DNA of 58,175 bases, taken from the NCBI RefSeq assembly GCF_000176015.1, contig NZ_ACYY01000021.1, forward strand, positions 1-58,175, given 5' to 3'. The notes below the pieces were generated by a model. That model worked only from the letters and a program-made list of their open reading frames with translations, had not been told where the DNA came from and searched no databases. This document shows, in pieces, positions 56,284-58,175 of the stretch (its first letter is position 1; the number at the start of each line of letters is the position of its first letter). Position numbers and translations under genes: made by a program. The DNA comes from Rhodobacter ferrooxidans (GTDB lineage: Bacteria; Pseudomonadota; Alphaproteobacteria; Rhodobacterales; Rhodobacteraceae).

Positions 56284-56311
56284 TTGAGGATGCACAGCAT
56301 TTTCCTATATT
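56284..56311 (+). promoter_or_regulatory. Candidate sigma-70-type promoter of mnmA
   Basis: TTGAGG (56284-56289) and TATATT (56306-56311) are spaced 16 bp, about 33 bp upstream of the mnmA ATG. Confidence 0.5.
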
Positions 56312-56343
56312 GCGCAGGTATCTTCCCCCCACAGGCTGAACCC

Positions 56344-57483
56344 ATGTCGCTTGATCATCCGCTGAATTCGCTTGGCCTGGCCAAACCGCCGCAGGAGACG
56401 CGGGTGGTGGTGGCGATGTCGGGCGGGGTTGATTCGTCGGTGGTGGCGGCGATGCTGGCCGAGGAAGGCTATGACGTGGTCGGCGTTACCTTGCAGCTTT
56501 ACGATCACGGGGCGGCGCTGGCGAAAAAGGGCGCCTGCTGTGCCGGGCGCGATATCCACGACGCGCGGCGGGTGGCCGAGGCGATGGGCTTTCCGCATTA
56601 TGTGCTGGATTACGAAAACACCTTCCGCGCGGCGGTGATCGACGAATTTGCCGACGCCTACCTGGCCGGCGCCACGCCGGTGCCCTGCATCCGTTGCAAC
56701 GAGCGGGTCAAGTTCAAGGACTTGCTGGCCACCGCCCGCGAGCTTGATGCCGACTGCATGGCCACCGGCCACTATATCCAGCGCAAGCTGGGCCTGCACG
56801 GGCCAGAGTTGCACAGCGCCACCGACCCCGCCCGCGACCAGAGCTATTTCCTGTTCTCGACCACGGCCGAACAACTGGATTACCTGCGGTTTCCGCTGGG
56901 GCATCTGGCGTCAAAGGCCGAGACAAGGGCGCTGGCGGCGCGCTATGGGCTGGCGGTGGCCGACAAGCCCGACAGTCAGGACATCTGCTTTGTGCCCAAC
57001 GGCGACTATGCGGCGGTGATCGAAAAGCTGCGTCCCGGTGCCGCCGAGCCGGGGCTGATTGTCGGGCTGGATGGCACGCCGCTGGGCGAGCATCGCGGGG
57101 TGATCCACTACACCATCGGCCAGCGCCGCGGCCTGGGCATCGGCGGCGTGGCTGATCCGCTGTATGTGCTGCGGCTTGACCCGGAAACGCGGCAGGTGGT
57201 GGTGGGGCCGAAGGCGGCGCTATCGACCCGCCGGGTGCCGCTGCGCGAAATCAACTGGCTGGGCGATGCGGCATTCGACAGCCAGCCGGAATGGCTGTTG
57301 AACGTCAAGGTCCGCTCCACCCGCCCGCCGCGGCCGGCGCTGGTGCGCCCCCTTTCGGCCACCGAGGCAGAGGTGGAACTGCTGGCCCCCGAAGACGGCA
57401 TCTCGGCCGGGCAGGCCTGCGTGTTCTACGCCCCTGAAGGCAGCAGGGTTCTGGGCGGCGGCTGGATCTGGAAGGGGCGGTAA
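56344..57483 (+). CDS. mnmA: tRNA-specific 2-thiouridylase MnmA
   Basis: The 379-residue enzyme thiolates U34 of tRNA Lys, Glu and Gln. It has the PP-loop [16 protein letters not shown], the CxxC-containing region [11 protein letters not shown], and DQSYFLF and SQDICFVP segments. The start at 56344 yields the usual short N-terminus before the PP-loop; the frame extends to 56284 through the promoter-like sequence and is unlikely to be translated. It is divergent from sciP. Confidence 0.96.
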   Translation: MSLDHPLNSLGLAKPPQETRVVVAMSGGVDSSVVAAMLAEEGYDVVGVTLQLYDHGAALAKKGACCAGRDIHDARRVAEAMGFPHYVLDYENTFRAAVIDEFADAYLAGATPVPCIRCNERVKFKDLLATARELDADCMATGHYIQRKLGLHGPELHSATDPARDQSYFLFSTTAEQLDYLRFPLGHLASKAETRALAARYGLAVADKPDSQDICFVPNGDYAAVIEKLRPGAAEPGLIVGLDGTPLGEHRGVIHYTIGQRRGLGIGGVADPLYVLRLDPETRQVVVGPKAALSTRRVPLREINWLGDAAFDSQPEWLLNVKVRSTRPPRPALVRPLSATEAEVELLAPEDGISAGQACVFYAPEGSRVLGGGWIWKGR

Positions 57484-57493
57484 GGCCGGGAGC

Positions 57494-57540
57494 CAAAAGC
57501 TTTTACGCAAAACTTTTGCAAAATCCTTGGAAGGATTTTG
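57494..57540. terminator. Family C palindromic repeat, copy 2, between mnmA and lpxB
   Basis: AAAATCCTTGGAAGGATTTT (57520-57539) is preceded by GCAAAA-C-TTTTGC (57507-57519) and AAAAGCTTTT (57495-57504). Read on the minus strand it matches the element at 13653-13697 over about 33 bases with one difference, then diverges. It serves two convergent genes. Confidence 0.75.
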
Positions 57541-57541
57541 T

Positions 57542-58175
57542 TCACCCCAGATGGGCCAGCACCGATCTTGCGGCCCGCAGCCCCGGTGCCTCGCCGCCCT
57601 GCCCCAGCCGCAGCATGGTCATCTGCATGGCGGTGATCTGCCCCAGCCGCTCGGTGCTGTCGGTCTGGTCGATCAGTTCCAACAGCGTCGGCAGGATCAG
57701 ATGCGCCTTGCAGCCCCAGCCCAGATATTCCTTCACCACCCGGGTCTGCGACACCAGATTGACCAGCGAGGCGGTGTCGGTCAGCGCCAGCCATTGCATC
57801 AGCAAGATGCTGGCCGGGTGCAGGTTGTAGGCGATCACCATCGGCACGCCATTGGCCGCCAGTTCCAGCGCCACCGTGCCGGAGGCCGCCAGCGCCACAT
57901 CCGCAGCCCCAAAGGCCGCGGCCTTGCCAGCGGCATCCTCGATGATCATCGGCGCAATCGGCCAGTTGGCGGTCATCTGCCGCACCAACCCCGCCACCGC
58001 AGGCACGGTGGGCAGCAGCACCTGCGCCCCGGGATGCGACTTCTTCACCCCCGCCAGCACATCGCCAAACACCGGCGCCAGCCGCGTCACCTCGGCTGCG
58101 CGCGAGCCGGGCAGCATCAGGATCACCGGCCCGGTGCCCAGGCGCAGCGCCCGCGAGGCCGAGCGCGAGGCCAGC
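57542..58175 (-). CDS. lpxB: Lipid-A-disaccharide synthase, 3' part
   Basis: The C-terminal roughly 210 residues of LpxB run off the window edge, so the start is missing. Visible are LMLPGSRAAEV (conserved GSR loop), AASGTVALELAANGVPMVIAYN and the late NLVSQTRVVKEYLG segment. The GT-B glycosyltransferase joins UDP-diacylglucosamine to lipid X to make the lipid A disaccharide. It is convergent with mnmA. Confidence 0.94.
   Translation of the reverse strand, partial: LASRSASRALRLGTGPVILMLPGSRAAEVTRLAPVFGDVLAGVKKSHPGAQVLLPTVPAVAGLVRQMTANWPIAPMIIEDAAGKAAAFGAADVALAASGTVALELAANGVPMVIAYNLHPASILLMQWLALTDTASLVNLVSQTRVVKEYLGWGCKAHLILPTLLELIDQTDSTERLGQITAMQMTMLRLGQGGEAPGLRAARSVLAHLG

Overview
The window is about two-thirds GC and densely coded. 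No intergenic gap exceeds about 250 bp, and I saw no rRNA, tRNA, IS element, prophage or CRISPR array. Gene content and order point to an alphaproteobacterium of the Rhodobacterales (Rhodobacter/Tabrizicola/Gemmobacter-like): CtrA next to the DUF1153 protein SciP, a pyruvate dehydrogenase E1-beta with its own lipoyl domain, DUF4167 beside prmC/prfA, an lptF-lptG-lptD-surA-pdxA-rsmA cluster, and the dispersed intergenic repeat GCCTCCGGCGGGGATATTT. It is a chromosomal housekeeping region with a few accessory genes.

Layout. 1-6.8 kb: two overlapping cyclophilins (-), pgk, an FtsB/DivIC-like protein and pdhA-pdhB-pdhC (+). 6.8-12 kb (-): cysE; a FAH-family hydrolase, an SDR and a Gfo/Idh/MocA oxidoreductase that look like a sugar-acid catabolic cassette; metY. 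12-17.5 kb: DUF4202, a small HMA copper chaperone, a 42-codon Gln-rich ORF, a TfoX C-terminal-domain protein, ndk, an ABC-F ATPase, a MarC-type membrane protein and a retropepsin-like protease. 17.5-27.2 kb: holC-pepA (-), then lptF-lptG-lptD-surA-pdxA-rsmA (+), joining LPS export to outer-membrane biogenesis. 27-34 kb (-): DUF4167, prmC-prfA, DUF1499, agmatinase and a divergent EF-G-like GTPase. 34-41.2 kb (-): a 1099-residue RTX protein, a PaaG-like hydratase/isomerase, ccmH, ccmF and an Lrp/AsnC regulator. 41.3-43.3 kb (+): arginase and ornithine cyclodeaminase, divergent from that regulator. 43.4-50.5 kb: gyrA with a small overlapping gene, a predicted beta-barrel protein, trmFO, gluQ, hisI (-) and an IscU/NifU-like scaffold. 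50.4-58.2 kb: a 40-residue membrane protein with its own promoter and terminator (-), recG-ligA (-), ctrA and sciP (-), mnmA (+) and the 3' part of lpxB (-).

The most interesting unit is 50449-50803 (-). It has a GTTC-N7-GTTC sequence (the LexA box of this bacterial group), a -35/-10-like pair, a perfect Shine-Dalgarno, a 40-residue single-span membrane protein and a strong intrinsic terminator. It reads like an SOS-induced micropeptide gene, comparable in design but not demonstrably in sequence to small SOS division inhibitors such as Caulobacter SidA. Other regulatory candidates are three GANTC (CcrM) sites within 28 bp upstream of the FtsB-like gene, a TAGTTTA-N4-TAAACTA operator before pdhA, an inverted repeat with 21-bp periodicity between lrp and arginase, and CtrA-box-like sequences before ctrA and sciP. 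Three families of intergenic palindromic repeats mark gene ends.
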